Below are positions 19,081 to 27,661 of a DNA stretch of 64,000 bases, one piece after another. Origin of the DNA: Novosphingobium barchaimii LL02. GTDB taxonomy: Bacteria > Pseudomonadota > Alphaproteobacteria > Sphingomonadales > Sphingomonadaceae. Location of the stretch: NCBI RefSeq assembly GCF_001046635.1, contig NZ_KQ130453.1, positions 5,001-69,000 of the forward strand, given 5' to 3'. The notes beneath the pieces are model-generated. The model had not been told where the DNA came from. It worked only from the letters and a program-made list of their open reading frames with translations, and did not search any database. The position numbers and the translations under genes were made by a program. The first letter of the stretch is position 1, and the number at the start of each line of letters is the position of its first letter.

Positions 19081-19230
19081 GACTGAAAAACTGAGATTTG
19101 CAAGGGGTGCGGCGCCTGACCGCTCCTTGACGATGTGACTTTGAACAACGAGTATGGATGCAACTCGAGTGAGCTACGGCACCAGCCCGGTGGACGCGGA
19201 GGCGAGATAGGGCCTCATGGTACGGCGTGC

Positions 19231-19613
19231 TCACGCCCCGCCATGGACCTTGAAGCGAACGCCTTCGCGCCGGCAATAGCGCTGCGCCGCTTCAAGGTCA
19301 GGAAAGCTTAGCTCGAACTGTGCGAGCGGATCGCCGCCGCTCGTCCATCCGGTCACGGGATCGGGCGTGGCCCCCAGCGCGCGGCAAAACGCAGCCGCCA
19401 GCCCTCTGCGCCCGCCCGGCTTGCCTGATTGACCGCCACCGGAGCGGGCTCGGTGATGGCCCGCGCATCGGGCGGTAATGCGCTCGGATAGCTCTGGCCA
19501 AGCTGGCAATTGTCATTGGCGACATTCGCTTCCGTTTCGCGCGGGATCTTGGACTGTCCGGAGCTAGGCCCGGGACTGAAGTCCCGGGCCTGCCGGTCAT
19601 GCCGCCTTGCCAT
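19231..19613 (-). pseudogene. NDUFS4-like complex I accessory protein, frameshifted
   Basis: Two frames join into one protein. Codons from ATG 19613 reach AGAEGWRLRFAARWG, and homology continues in the next frame as ATPDPVTGWTSGGDPLAQFE and LSFPDLEAAQRYCRREGVRF, the ETC complex I NDUFS4 pattern. The break falls in a run of five C (19371-19375); one more base would restore the frame. It is either a homopolymer error or a genuine one-base deletion. The start is uncertain because ATG 19613 overlaps the hsp20 3' end and the hairpin. Confidence 0.6.
19566..19591 (-). terminator. Perfect hairpin after the hsp20 pair
   Basis: A 12-bp perfect inverted repeat (AGGCCCGGGACT and AGTCCCGGGCCT, two-base spacer) starts just past the hsp20 stop at 19597. 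It has no T-run and is symmetrical, so it could end transcription or protect the 3' end of the hsp20 message. Confidence 0.55.
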
Positions 19614-20154
19614 TGACGGGAATGCGGCGAATGTTCTCGTTCGCGGCCTCCGTCTTCGGCAGTGTCACGGTAAGCACGCCGTTCTTGAAGCGAGCGTCCG
19701 CCCTGTCGCGATCGACGCCTTTCGGCAAGCCGATGCGCCGCTCGAAGCGCCCATAGCTGCGCTCGGTATAGCCACGATCCTTGTCCTCGACCTGCGACTT
19801 CTTCTCGCCGCGGAGCGTCAGCGCGCCGTCTTCGACAGTGATCTCCACATCCTCCTCGTCGAGGCCGGGAAGCTCGGCCGTTACCCGGATTTCCGTGTCG
19901 GTCTCGGCAAGCTCGAGGTTCGGCCAGGACAGACCGCGCTCGAGGCTGCCGAGCGACGGCACGCCGAAGCCGCGGAAGACATCGTCGAACAGCCGGTTCA
20001 CCTCGCGGTGGAGCGAAAGCAGCGGATGGGTATGGTCGTCGCGACCGCGCTCCGCGCTAATCGGGACGGGGAGCCGGTTCTCCTGCCGGCTCCAGGGTAT
20101 CAGATCACGGATAGCCACGATGCTTGTGTCCTTTGTCTGGCTAGAGTTGGGCAT
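19597..20154 (-). CDS. Hsp20 small heat-shock protein (second of two)
   Basis: Alpha-crystallin-type holdase of 185 residues that binds unfolding proteins in the cytoplasm. The N-terminal arm has HREVNRLFDDVFRGFGVPSL, the crystallin domain runs from WPNLELAETDTEIRVTAELP to GVLTVTLPK, and the C-terminal anchor is RRIPVNGKAA with an I-x-I/V-like motif. This is the class found near stress-tolerance islands. ATG 20154 (MPNSSQTKD) is chosen; the frame extends upstream but overlaps the other hsp20 gene. It lies 55 bases downstream of the first hsp20 gene and is probably co-transcribed. Confidence 0.9.
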   Translation of the reverse strand: MPNSSQTKDTSIVAIRDLIPWSRQENRLPVPISAERGRDDHTHPLLSLHREVNRLFDDVFRGFGVPSLGSLERGLSWPNLELAETDTEIRVTAELPGLDEEDVEITVEDGALTLRGEKKSQVEDKDRGYTERSYGRFERRIGLPKGVDRDRADARFKNGVLTVTLPKTEAANENIRRIPVNGKAA

Positions 20155-20209
20155 GGCCCGCCGGTCGCCGCCCTCCGGGGCGACGCCGGCGAGCCGGTGC
20201 TCGATCAGA

Positions 20210-20677
20210 TCAGGCCGCTTTGGCGCCCCTGGGCGCCTCGAGGCGATCATTGGCGGCCCTGCCACCACTGATCTCGATCTTGCGGGGCTTCATCGCTTCG
20301 GGAACGACCCGCTTGAGCTGGATGCTGAGCAGGCCATGCTCGAACTGCGCCTCGCCGGCCTCGATGAAGTCGGCAAGCTGGAACCGCCGTTCGAACGAAC
20401 GGGTCGCTATGCCGCGATGCAGATAATCGCCCTTGTCGCTGTCCTCGGCACGCTTGCCGGTGACGGTGAGCTGATTCTGCTGCACTACGACCTCGATCTC
20501 GTCAGGGCGGAAGCCGGCGACGGCCAGGGTGATGCGATAGCTGTCCTCGCCGTCCTTCACGATGTCGAATGGCGGAAAGCCGTCATCCTCGCGCTGACCC
20601 GCTTCGAGCATGTTGAACAGGCGATCGAAGCCGACCGTGGAGCGCCGATACGGCGCGAAGTCAAAAGCAGTTCTCAT
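20210..20677 (-). CDS. Hsp20 small heat-shock protein (IbpA-like)
   Basis: A 155-residue small heat-shock protein of the IbpA type: MRTAFDFAPYRRSTVGFDRL at the N-terminus, PPFDIVKDGEDSYRITLAVA leading into the crystallin domain, FERRFQLADFIEAGEAQFEH, and a conserved GLLSIQL strand. ATG 20677 has GGAGG nine bases upstream, which decides the start. It is the first gene after the RpoH-like promoter at 20779-20805. With the downstream hsp20 it likely forms a two-component disaggregase-linked holdase pair, as ibpA and ibpB do. Confidence 0.93.
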   Translation of the reverse strand: MRTAFDFAPYRRSTVGFDRLFNMLEAGQREDDGFPPFDIVKDGEDSYRITLAVAGFRPDEIEVVVQQNQLTVTGKRAEDSDKGDYLHRGIATRSFERRFQLADFIEAGEAQFEHGLLSIQLKRVVPEAMKPRKIEISGGRAANDRLEAPRGAKAA

Positions 20678-20778
20678 TTCCAAATCCTCCGGTTGAGCAA
20701 TTTGGGCATGAGACGCACCGGAGAGAGCCGGTGCTCTCAATGTCCAGCCGGACCCGGTTCGGCGTCCGGCGAGAAAAA

Positions 20779-20805
20779 AATAGGAAGGCTTGCCTGCGGT
20801 TCAAG
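20779..20805 (-). promoter_or_regulatory. RpoH-like promoter of the hsp20 pair
   Basis: On the minus strand CTCTTGAACCG is followed after 15 bases by CCTATTTT. This is the same architecture as the groES promoter (CTCTTGAACCC, 16 bases, CCTAGTTC). It lies about 100 bases upstream of the hsp20 start. Confidence 0.6.
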
Positions 20806-20953
20806 AGAAAATTTCGGCCATGTCGTCCCCCAGACTTTGAGGCAGTTCGGAAACCGGAATAGTCGTTTGCGGCCCTGGACATCGCCATGACGAGAACAGG
20901 TTTAAGATTGGCCCCATCCTTCCGAGCAAGCGACCCTCCTGGGCTGGAGCGGC

Positions 20954-21622
20954 ATGACCGCAGGCGTACCGCTTCGGGCCGGTCGGCCAGGCAACGACGC
21001 ACCGCCGCCATCGGACATCCCTGCCGATTAGCTATTGCACGGACGCATCGCTCGGCATTGGTGGGTGTTGGCGCTGAAAGGCGCGGCTGGGATCGTCTTG
21101 GGGCTGGTCGGAATCTCCTGGCCTGCGATCACCTTGTTGACGCTCGTTTTGGCTTTTGCCGCCTACTGTATCATCGGCGTCGGCTTGTCCGAAGTCCTCG
21201 GGGTTCGCTGGGCGCGGTACGGCGGCCACTGGGTTTGGCCGACGCTAACTGCAGTCGCAGCGCTGACCGCTGCCTCCATCGCATTGCTCAATCCAGGCCC
21301 GACGGTAGTCGCCTTTGCGATTATGCTTGCCATCTGGGCGATCGTCACCGGCGATCTTCACCATCGCCGAGGGTGCACGCCGCCCCGCGATCATGGCCGC
21401 CTGTGGATGCTCATCTCCGGCGGCGCGGCTGTCCTGCTGCTCGGCCTGGCACTCGCGGCCGTGCCTCCACTGGATTTGTTCACGCTCGTCTGGATGATTG
21501 CCGTCGGCATGGCTGCATCCGGCTTCGCCCTCCTGCGGATCGCCTTCCGGTTGTGCCTGCACAACCGAGATCATCGAACTCACGTTGATAGGCGGCCTAA
21601 GGCCGCGACCAGGCCTAGCTGA
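20954..21622 (+). pseudogene. HdeD-family (DUF308) acid-resistance membrane protein, broken by a TAG codon
   Basis: From ATG 20954 (GGAG six bases upstream) the frame reads MTAGVPLRAGRPGNDAPPPS and IPAD, then TAG at 21029-21031, then continues as LLHGRIARHWWVLALKGAAG with about six membrane helices. Homologues normally have Gln or another residue at the TAG position, so a CAG to TAG change is likely. A second defect is suggested around 21350, where the expected IFTIAEGAR segment appears only in the neighbouring frame (GDLHHRRGCTPP in this one), as if two indels compensate. Translation from the TTG at 21035 could still give a shorter product. HdeD proteins accompany heat and acid resistance islands. 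Confidence 0.7.
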
Positions 21623-21636
21623 ACGGAGAGATATCC

Positions 21637-21762
21637 ATGCGCATACTGCTCACCATCGCCGCGGCAAGCGCCTGCATCGTGCTGCCCGCTTGCAACTGCA
21701 ATCCCGAGAGGAGCGCCACTGATACGACCGCCGACGGCCCCGCCGCCAACGGGACCAGCTGA
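21637..21762 (+). CDS. Small lipoprotein, 41 residues
   Basis: MRILLTIAAASACIVLPACN is a lipoprotein signal with the lipobox LPAC (Cys19), followed by a short Thr/Ala-rich tail. A GGAG ribosome site lies seven bases before ATG 21637. It follows the hdeD remnant by 14 bases. Such entericidin-size lipoproteins are often linked to envelope stress; no specific role can be read. Confidence 0.6.
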   Translation: MRILLTIAAASACIVLPACNCNPERSATDTTADGPAANGTS

Positions 21763-21841
21763 AGCTGGCTTTCTTGCGGCGTCTTGTTTCGATATGTGCA
21801 AAAAGCTGCGTTAGAGTGCGCTTTAGAATGTCAGGAGGTCC

Positions 21842-23305
21842 ATGGGAGATATCCACGTCACGCGGCCGAGGGAAAGGGGTCCCATCATCCCCATTGCGGG
21901 AAGCGCGCTGTTTCTTGCAGCCCACTTTATCGGGATAATATCATTCCCCCATCAGGCGGGGATAATCTCGGTTGGTCTTCAGGTGGTGGCGCCCATCCTG
22001 GCCGCGGTCGCCTGTTACGTCAGGAGCCGAAAGGGTTATGCCCAAGGCTGGCGCGCGCTCGCGTTGGCCCTGACTTTCTGGTCGGGCGGGCTGTCCATCA
22101 ACTTGCTTGAAGTGTTGGGATTGCCCAATCCCGAACCGGGTCCAAGCATCAGTATTCTGTTATCGGTTCTCTATGGTGTTCCGATTTTATTTACAGTGGC
22201 GAGCCCTGTCACCGACGTGCTGTCTGTGCGGTTTACAGATGCTTGTTTGTCACTCGCCCTTGGTATCGTATTCTTCATTCACAGTTTCACCTTTTCAAGC
22301 ACAGCTGACATGAATTCGGTCGAGGTATTCCATATCCTGCTCGCATTCGACGTTGAAAACCTGCTAATCGCAATGTTCGCGCTGGTTCGGTTTATTGCGA
22401 GCCGCGAACAGGAGGAGAGACGATTCTTCGGGTCCTTACTCGTTTATGCAAGTCTCTACACGCCGGCGGCGTGGTGTTTGAACCATCTGTTCCACGACAC
22501 CGATTACGGGATTCCCGCCGATCTGATGATTGACGTTCCCTTCCTCGCGCTTTGGGTTATGGCGACAAGCGGAAATAACGGCGTCGTTCACAATTTCAGT
22601 CTGGCCGTTCGGCAGGAACGGTTGATCCTTGCCGCAAGCCCGTTGATGTTGCCGGCGATGCTGCTCGCGGTATCCGCGATCATTTTTCCGGCGAAACCGG
22701 CGTGGGCCATTGCCGGTTTCGCCACGGCGACGCTGGTGTCGGGTCTACGCAACGTGTTGACGCACATGACCAATCTGGAAGAGCGGGATCGCCTCGCGCG
22801 ACTTGCCCAGATCGACACCCTTACGAATCTCCCCAATCGCCGCTACTTCGAGGAAAGATATCGCGATGAATGGTCGCGGGCGGTGCGAGCGAAGATGCCG
22901 CTCGCCGTCCTGATGATAGACATTGACCATTTCAAGATGCTCAATGACGGCCTGGGTCATGCCCAGGGCGACAACTGCCTTCGTAACGTGGCGCAGGCTC
23001 TGGGGAACTGCGCCATGCGCGCATCAGATATGATTGCCAGGTACGGTGGAGAGGAATTTGTTGCCGTTCTTCCCGCCGCAAATCCAGCCCAGGCGATGCA
23101 ATTCGCCAAAATGCTCAAGCAGGCAATTTATGATCTCGATCTGCACTCGCCCGGCCCGAAGGGGCGCGTGACAATCAGTATCGGTATCGGACATACTGAA
23201 ACTGTGGATCAGACAGAACCGGCAATTCTGTTAAAGGCTGCAGACGATGCCTTGTATGTGGCTAAGAACGCGGGGCGGAACATGGAGCACATCAAACTTC
23301 TGTAA
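21842..23305 (+). CDS. Membrane-bound GGDEF diguanylate cyclase
   Basis: A 487-residue protein that should make cyclic di-GMP. The first 300 residues hold about eight to ten hydrophobic helices forming a MASE-like membrane sensor. The GGDEF domain starts at LAQIDTLTNLPNRRYFEERY, binds metal through LAVLMIDIDHFKMLND, has the active loop YGGEEF, and closes with SIGIGHTETVDQTEPAILLK and ADDALYVAKNAGRN. The loop variant GGEEF is catalytically competent. No inhibitory RxxD site is obvious just before it. It stands alone between the hdeD remnant and transposon debris. Confidence 0.92.
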   Translation: MGDIHVTRPRERGPIIPIAGSALFLAAHFIGIISFPHQAGIISVGLQVVAPILAAVACYVRSRKGYAQGWRALALALTFWSGGLSINLLEVLGLPNPEPGPSISILLSVLYGVPILFTVASPVTDVLSVRFTDACLSLALGIVFFIHSFTFSSTADMNSVEVFHILLAFDVENLLIAMFALVRFIASREQEERRFFGSLLVYASLYTPAAWCLNHLFHDTDYGIPADLMIDVPFLALWVMATSGNNGVVHNFSLAVRQERLILAASPLMLPAMLLAVSAIIFPAKPAWAIAGFATATLVSGLRNVLTHMTNLEERDRLARLAQIDTLTNLPNRRYFEERYRDEWSRAVRAKMPLAVLMIDIDHFKMLNDGLGHAQGDNCLRNVAQALGNCAMRASDMIARYGGEEFVAVLPAANPAQAMQFAKMLKQAIYDLDLHSPGPKGRVTISIGIGHTETVDQTEPAILLKAADDALYVAKNAGRNMEHIKLL

Positions 23306-23323
23306 GCCCATGAATTTTTTCCG

Positions 23324-23474
23324 GTCTCTCCGCAATCTCATGGCGCTCGGCAACCTGGCGGACCGATACGCCGTCTGCATCCGCCTCGGCGAAGATCGCC
23401 GCCTTCTCGACATCTGAAAAACTTCCTGCGCCGTTCGGTGCGCGCGATGATTTTCACCCGATCCTTCACTTGGC
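23324..23474 (-). pseudogene. Degenerate IS66/IS3-type TnpA fragment
   Basis: The minus strand reads VKDRVKIIARTERRRKF and then, in the next frame, SDVEKAAIFAEADADGVSVR followed by QVAERHEIAE, the helix-turn-helix of IS66-type OrfA proteins. One extra T in a short T-run separates the two parts and the protein is truncated soon after. It is distinct from the intact IS66 tnpA at 26127-26501. Confidence 0.5.
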
Positions 23475-23629
23475 CTCCTTCTGGAGTCCAGAAAGAGACT
23501 CCTTAGCGGAGTTCCATCCGCGCCCGGCCTCAATGCCGCAACACGCCGGAGTCCGTACGCTTACTCGCAAGCGTGCGCCTGCTGCTGCGTCAGGAAACCG
23601 TGAAGACCCTGAAATCTACTCAATGGCGG

Positions 23630-23795
23630 TCAACCGTGCCGTGCCGGATCGGCTTTACTTGCCCTCCCTATCTCGCCGCCCCAACCTTGCCTCGGCACCC
23701 GGCGGTGCACCCCAAGATTATCGCCCTGTCCGAGATCAGCCGCGTTGGATCGCAGGGTTTTCGATATAATCAACGTTCTTCCGGAAATATAAATG
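23630..23795 (-). pseudogene. 3' part of the Crp/Fnr gene, cut off by IS66
   Basis: When the IS66 element and one copy of its 8-bp duplication are removed, the frame of the Crp/Fnr gene runs straight from LRQDGAIY on the right into ISGRTLIISKTLRS here. That is the wing and final helix of the DNA-binding domain. The frame stays open to 23630, although the last part (GVHRRVPRQGWGG) no longer looks conserved. Confidence 0.6.
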
Positions 23796-23810
23796 GTAAC
23801 CGTCCGATTG

Positions 23811-24110
23811 TTACCGCAGTGGTTGGGCCTTGAAGCGAGTGGCGAGTTCTGGATCGTCAACGAAGTCGTCGTCGAGGAAGCCGTGCCAGGTCTGGGTGGT
23901 GCGGCGTGCTTCTCGAAGCATATCTGACAATTCGTCGACGCCGTCGTCGGTGAGCGCCGTAATGGTCTCATCCGGGCCAGTGTAAACGGTGATGATGCTG
24001 CCGTATGTCAGATTGTCGTCGTTCCAGACGATAGCTTGCAATAGCTCCACGTCCTCGCCGAGCATTTCGGCAGCATAGGCCAGTGTGTGCACATGGGTGA
24101 TCGTGGCCAT
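23811..24110 (-). CDS. IS66 accessory ORF, 99 residues, unknown
   Basis: The start ATG 24110 shares its A with the tnpC stop codon (TGATG), so the gene is translationally coupled to tnpC. The product is acidic, beginning [20 protein letters not shown] and including LTYGSIITVYTGPDETITAL and DELSDMLREARR. No signal or membrane segment is present. Some IS66 elements carry a fourth ORF at this place; its role in transposition is unknown. Confidence 0.65.
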   Translation of the reverse strand: MATITHVHTLAYAAEMLGEDVELLQAIVWNDDNLTYGSIITVYTGPDETITALTDDGVDELSDMLREARRTTQTWHGFLDDDFVDDPELATRFKAQPLR

Positions 24111-25720
24111 CAGGCTACCTCTGCCAACGGCACCAAGGGCACCCAGTTCCAAGGCAGCAATTCCTCGATCCGGTTGATCTTATGATCATGGATACGGCCG
24201 AGCACGTCGGCGAGATAAGCCTGCGGATCGAGTCCGCTCATCTTGGCACTTTCAATAAGCGTCATGGCCCGCGCCAGGGTTTCAGCGCCTGCTTCGGAGC
24301 CGGCGAAGAGCCAGTTGCGTCTTCCTAGACCAATAGGTCTCACGGCTCGCTCAGCGGCATTGTTATCGATGGCGACGCGCCCATCCTCGGTGAACAATGA
24401 GAAGGCTTGCCAGCGACCCAAGCCGTAACGAATAGCGCTGGCCAAGTCGCCCTTGACGGGGATGCGGGTGAGTTGCTGCTCGGCCCAGGCGCGCAACGCC
24501 TCGAGTTTGGGTTTGCTATGCTCCTGGCGGACGGCACGCCGAACATCGGCAGGCTTCCCGGCGATTTCGCGTTCAATGTCATACAACTGGCCGATGCGAT
24601 CGAGGGCTTCTCGCGCTATCGGGGATTTGTTCGCTTTCCAGATGTCGTGGAAGTCACGCCGCCAATGGGCGAAGCAGGCAGCTTCCCGGAAGCGCGGTTC
24701 GCCGTCCGCGCCGGGCTCATAGAGCTTCGCATATCCCTTGTAGGCGTCGGCCTGGAGAATGCCGCTCGCATTGCAAAGGTGGTTTTGCACGTGCTCCGCC
24801 TTCCAGTTGGGGGCAAAGCGATAGACCACACCCGGCGGTGCCGGCCCGTTCCACGGGCGCTGATCGCAGACATAACCCCAGATCCTGCCTTGCTTTACGC
24901 CCTTGCCGAGCCCCTTGGCTCGCCTTGTGTGGTCCAGCACCTGGATCGGTGTATCATCGGCGTGGATGACGGTGCTGGCCAGAACCGAAGCCTCAATACG
25001 CTCGATCAGGGGCTGGAGGCTTCGCATCGCCTTGCCGCACCAGTCAGCCAGCGTGCTGCGGGGAATGTCAGCGCCCATGCGGGCAAGGATTTCGTTCTGC
25101 CGGTACAGCGGCAAGTGATCGTCGAATTTTGAGACGAGCACGTAGGCCAGCAGGCTGCTTCCGGCCATGCTGCCGGGGATCGGGCGGCTCGGAGCCGGCA
25201 CCTGCACCATTTTCTCACAGCTGCGGCAGGACTTTTTCGGCCGCGCTACCTCGATCACCTTCAGCCTGGCTGTGATCATCTCGAGGATTTCGCTCACGTC
25301 CTCGCCGACGAGGCGTAACTCGCCCCCGCAATCGGGACAAGCGCTGCCCGGGTCGAGTTCTTTTCGCTCGCGCGGCGTGTCGGACGCAACGCGCGGACGC
25401 CGGGCCATGGCCCGTGCGCTGTCTACATGCGCAGTGGCTTCATCCTCTTCGACATCACTCGGCAAAGCGACGGTTTGTGCCGCAGCGACCAGAATGTCCT
25501 CTAGCGCCAGTTCCAGCTGCTCGATCTCGCGTTCGATCTTTTCCGAGGATTTGCCGAAGGCTTGTTTCTTCAGTTTTGCAATGCGCAGACGCAGTGCCTG
25601 AACCACCAGATCATGTGCACGGACCGTTGCCGCCAGCTTCGCGTTTTCCGCCTGCAAGTCGGCGATTATCGCCTTCAGCAAAGCCGGGTCTTCGGGAAGA
25701 TTTTGCGCCGCGCTCAGCAT
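24110..25720 (-). CDS. tnpC: IS66 transposase TnpC
   Basis: Main transposase of the element, 536 residues. An N-terminal leucine-zipper-like coiled coil ([20 protein letters not shown]) is followed by a zinc-finger-like CPDCGGEL and CRSCEK pair, then the DDE domain with [30 protein letters not shown] and [20 protein letters not shown]. All catalytic positions are present. ATG 25720 ([12 protein letters not shown]) is preferred over longer starts that have no family similarity. Confidence 0.93.
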   Translation of the reverse strand: MLSAAQNLPEDPALLKAIIADLQAENAKLAATVRAHDLVVQALRLRIAKLKKQAFGKSSEKIEREIEQLELALEDILVAAAQTVALPSDVEEDEATAHVDSARAMARRPRVASDTPRERKELDPGSACPDCGGELRLVGEDVSEILEMITARLKVIEVARPKKSCRSCEKMVQVPAPSRPIPGSMAGSSLLAYVLVSKFDDHLPLYRQNEILARMGADIPRSTLADWCGKAMRSLQPLIERIEASVLASTVIHADDTPIQVLDHTRRAKGLGKGVKQGRIWGYVCDQRPWNGPAPPGVVYRFAPNWKAEHVQNHLCNASGILQADAYKGYAKLYEPGADGEPRFREAACFAHWRRDFHDIWKANKSPIAREALDRIGQLYDIEREIAGKPADVRRAVRQEHSKPKLEALRAWAEQQLTRIPVKGDLASAIRYGLGRWQAFSLFTEDGRVAIDNNAAERAVRPIGLGRRNWLFAGSEAGAETLARAMTLIESAKMSGLDPQAYLADVLGRIHDHKINRIEELLPWNWVPLVPLAEVA

Positions 25721-25782
25721 GATCCTGCTTACCAGCCAGGGGCAGGAATATCCATGAAAACAAGTAGATTCAGGAACAAAAA

Positions 25783-26130
25783 TCAGCCCACATGGGCAGG
25801 CGGCGCGCCCCAATTTGGGCGTCTCCAGTCGATGCCTTCCCACAGCATTGCGAGCTGGGCTGAGGTCAGCCGCGCAGTCCCGTCCGCAGCAGAGGGCCAA
25901 GGAAAACGGCCACGCTGCAAAACCTTGTAGTACAGGCAAAATCCCTGCCCATCCCAGTACAGCAGCTTCACCCTGTCCCCGCGACGTCCTCGAAAAGCGA
26001 ACACCGCGCCGCTTGTCGGTTTCTGTCGCAGCACCGTCTGGGCCAGCTGACCAAGGCCAGAGATGCCTTTGCGCATATCAGTGACGCCGCAGGCCAGATA
26101 AACCCGCACGCCAGTTCCCGGCCCGATCAC
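25783..26130 (-). CDS. tnpB: IS66 accessory protein TnpB
   Basis: A 115-residue IS66 Orf2 protein: [54 protein letters not shown] and [16 protein letters not shown] are the family core. It is required with TnpA and TnpC for full transposition. It overlaps tnpA by four bases and precedes tnpC after a 62-base gap. Confidence 0.95.
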   Translation of the reverse strand: MIGPGTGVRVYLACGVTDMRKGISGLGQLAQTVLRQKPTSGAVFAFRGRRGDRVKLLYWDGQGFCLYYKVLQRGRFPWPSAADGTARLTSAQLAMLWEGIDWRRPNWGAPPAHVG

Positions 26131-26501
26131 GCCGCCTCCACGCAGCGGATAAGCCGGGTCAGAGCGATGGCCTCGATGTCGCTTCCAAAGCGCAAAGTCC
26201 GCCCTTGCGTCAGACGCAGCTCAACCATGCACGTCCCGCCTGGGCTAGCGCTGTGGGCAACGCCAGGGCTCCGAACGGCAGGAATCTCCACAGGCAGAAA
26301 GGCTGGCTCCGGTGAGGCCAGCAAGAACCCGCGCTTCTTCAAATCATGGCGCCACGTGTAAATCTGCTGTCGGGTTACATCGTGGCGCCGGGCTACCTCT
26401 GCCAGCGTCGCGCCATTCACGCCGACAGATCCGATGATCTCAAGCCTCTGCTGGTCCGTCCACCGGCGCCGTCGTTCCTGACCCAGTATCTCCGCCCTCA
26501 T
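26127..26501 (-). CDS. tnpA: IS66 accessory protein TnpA (helix-turn-helix)
   Basis: A 124-residue Orf1 of IS66. The helix-turn-helix is RRRWTDQQRLEIIGSVGVNG with TLAEVARRHDVTRQQIYTWR, and the C-terminal part ends with RFGSDIEAIALTRLIRCVEA. It probably binds the element ends. It is the first gene inside the right end and overlaps tnpB (ATGA). Confidence 0.93.
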   Translation of the reverse strand: MRAEILGQERRRRWTDQQRLEIIGSVGVNGATLAEVARRHDVTRQQIYTWRHDLKKRGFLLASPEPAFLPVEIPAVRSPGVAHSASPGGTCMVELRLTQGRTLRFGSDIEAIALTRLIRCVEAA

Positions 26502-26600
26502 CGCAATCCCCGATCAAGAGACGTCGTTAGCGACGTCGCTATGACCGTCTCCTAAGAGATTATCGCGCCATCCGGCAGGCGGTACCAATCGGACGGTTAC

Positions 26601-27152
26601 TATAAATGGCGCCATCTTGTCGAAGCTGGCCCAGCACGCGGTTCACGTGCACCGCAGATAGACCCAGCAGATCCCCGATATCCTGCTGCGTTATGGGGAT
26701 CGGGCAAAGACTGTCACTTGCATAGCCGGCCCGCGAGAGCCGGAAATAAAGCTCGAAAAGAAAGTCTCTGATGCGATCCTTGGCCGATTTTCGTCCAAGA
26801 CTGACGATCAGTTCAATCTGACGGTCAAGCATTTCGACCATATCGACGAGGAGGCGCCGGACACCATCGCCCGGCGGCACGTGAATTGTCTTTAGCGGAA
26901 TTTCTACCGCCCGGATTGGTGTCAGCGCAATCACTGGAAGTTGCGACGCTCCGGTCAGCATCCATTGTGGCTCACACAAATCGCCTGGCAAGAAAAGCGA
27001 TGTGATCTGCCGTGCCCCGCCAGCAACCAGACGATAGCGTGCAGCCCATCCTTCTTCCAGCCGTAAGACCTTCTCTCGTCGGTCACCTTCACGGGCGAGA
27101 TGGTCATACCGGTTGAAATGTCGGATTTATTCGTCGCAACCGGCCAAGTCCA
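26601..27152 (-). pseudogene. Crp/Fnr-family regulator, broken by a stop codon and IS66
   Basis: From ATG 27152 (AGGAG just upstream) the frame reads MDLAGCDE, a TAA, then IRHFNRYDHLAREGDRREKV with the cyclic-nucleotide-like sensor domain LEEGWAARYRLVAGGARQIT and FLPGDLCEPQWML. The dimer helix LLVDMVEMLDRQIELIVSLG and the DNA-binding helix ITQQDIGDLLGLSAVHVNRV follow. IS66 cuts the gene after DGAIY. The stretch between the start and REGDR is shorter than usual, so a small deletion is also possible. An internal ATG could give only a headless product. This was a sphingomonad-type Crp/Fnr stress regulator. Confidence 0.8.
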
Positions 27153-27308
27153 TAGGTGCTCCTGCGCGTTTCAGTTCAAGGAGGGAGCCTGAAGCACAGA
27201 TGTCCGGGCGATTGCGGCCTCAATCAATCCTCCATCTACGAGCATGCCTCTCCCGCGAAACGGAACGGCCCGCAATGCGTTTTGCTCCAAAGCAATAGGA
27301 GAATGAAT

Positions 27309-27524
27309 ATGGGCTGGCTGAAATTGCTAGCCATGGGCGGGCTTGGTTATGCGATTTTCAAATATGCCGCGAAGGGCGATCGCGAGTTCGCGGGAGGTCC
27401 CGCTTGTCGCGACATTCGCGACGCGGGCCCGGAAAACATGTCCGCTCCCCCATCGTCTTGGAATAAAGTTGACGAAGCCAGCGACGAAAGCTTCCCCGCC
27501 AGTGATCCGTCGTCCACCTATTAG
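27309..27524 (+). CDS. Small protein with an N-terminal hydrophobic helix, 71 residues
   Basis: MGWLKLLAMGGLGYAIFKYA forms one hydrophobic segment. The acidic tail VDEASDESFPASDPSSTY carries the DEASDESFPASDPP-type motif common in small alphaproteobacterial stress proteins of unknown function. ATG 27309 is favoured because AGGAG lies seven bases upstream; ATG 27303 would be too close. It is divergent from the crp remnant and convergent with the histidine kinase gene. Confidence 0.7.
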   Translation: MGWLKLLAMGGLGYAIFKYAAKGDREFAGGPACRDIRDAGPENMSAPPSSWNKVDEASDESFPASDPSSTY

Positions 27525-27661
27525 GGTTTGCAGGACCCTGAACCGGACAATGAAATGCCGATACCGTTTTAGGCGTCCGGGTCTGGCGCAGGGTCCGGTG
27601 ATAATGGCGCTGCCGCAGAATAGGTAGCCATTGAGCGTCCATGGTGCCGCAGCGTGCAGTA

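Larger units (their letters stand above)
23796..26600 (-). mobile_element. IS66-family insertion sequence, complete, 2805 bp
   Basis: Terminal repeats GTAACCGTCCGATTGTTACC (left) and GTAACCGTCCGATTGGTACC (right, complement) are typical IS66 ends beginning GTAA. A perfect 8-bp target duplication TATAAATG flanks the element at 23788-23795 and 26601-26608. It carries tnpA, tnpB, tnpC and one extra small gene, all on the minus strand. It sits inside a Crp/Fnr regulator gene. Confidence 0.93.

Noticed and set aside
27255-27285. GGAAC followed by CGTT upstream of the small gene at 27309, resembling a general stress sigma EcfG promoter
   Set aside because: The spacing is about 11 bases; EcfG sites need about 16-17.
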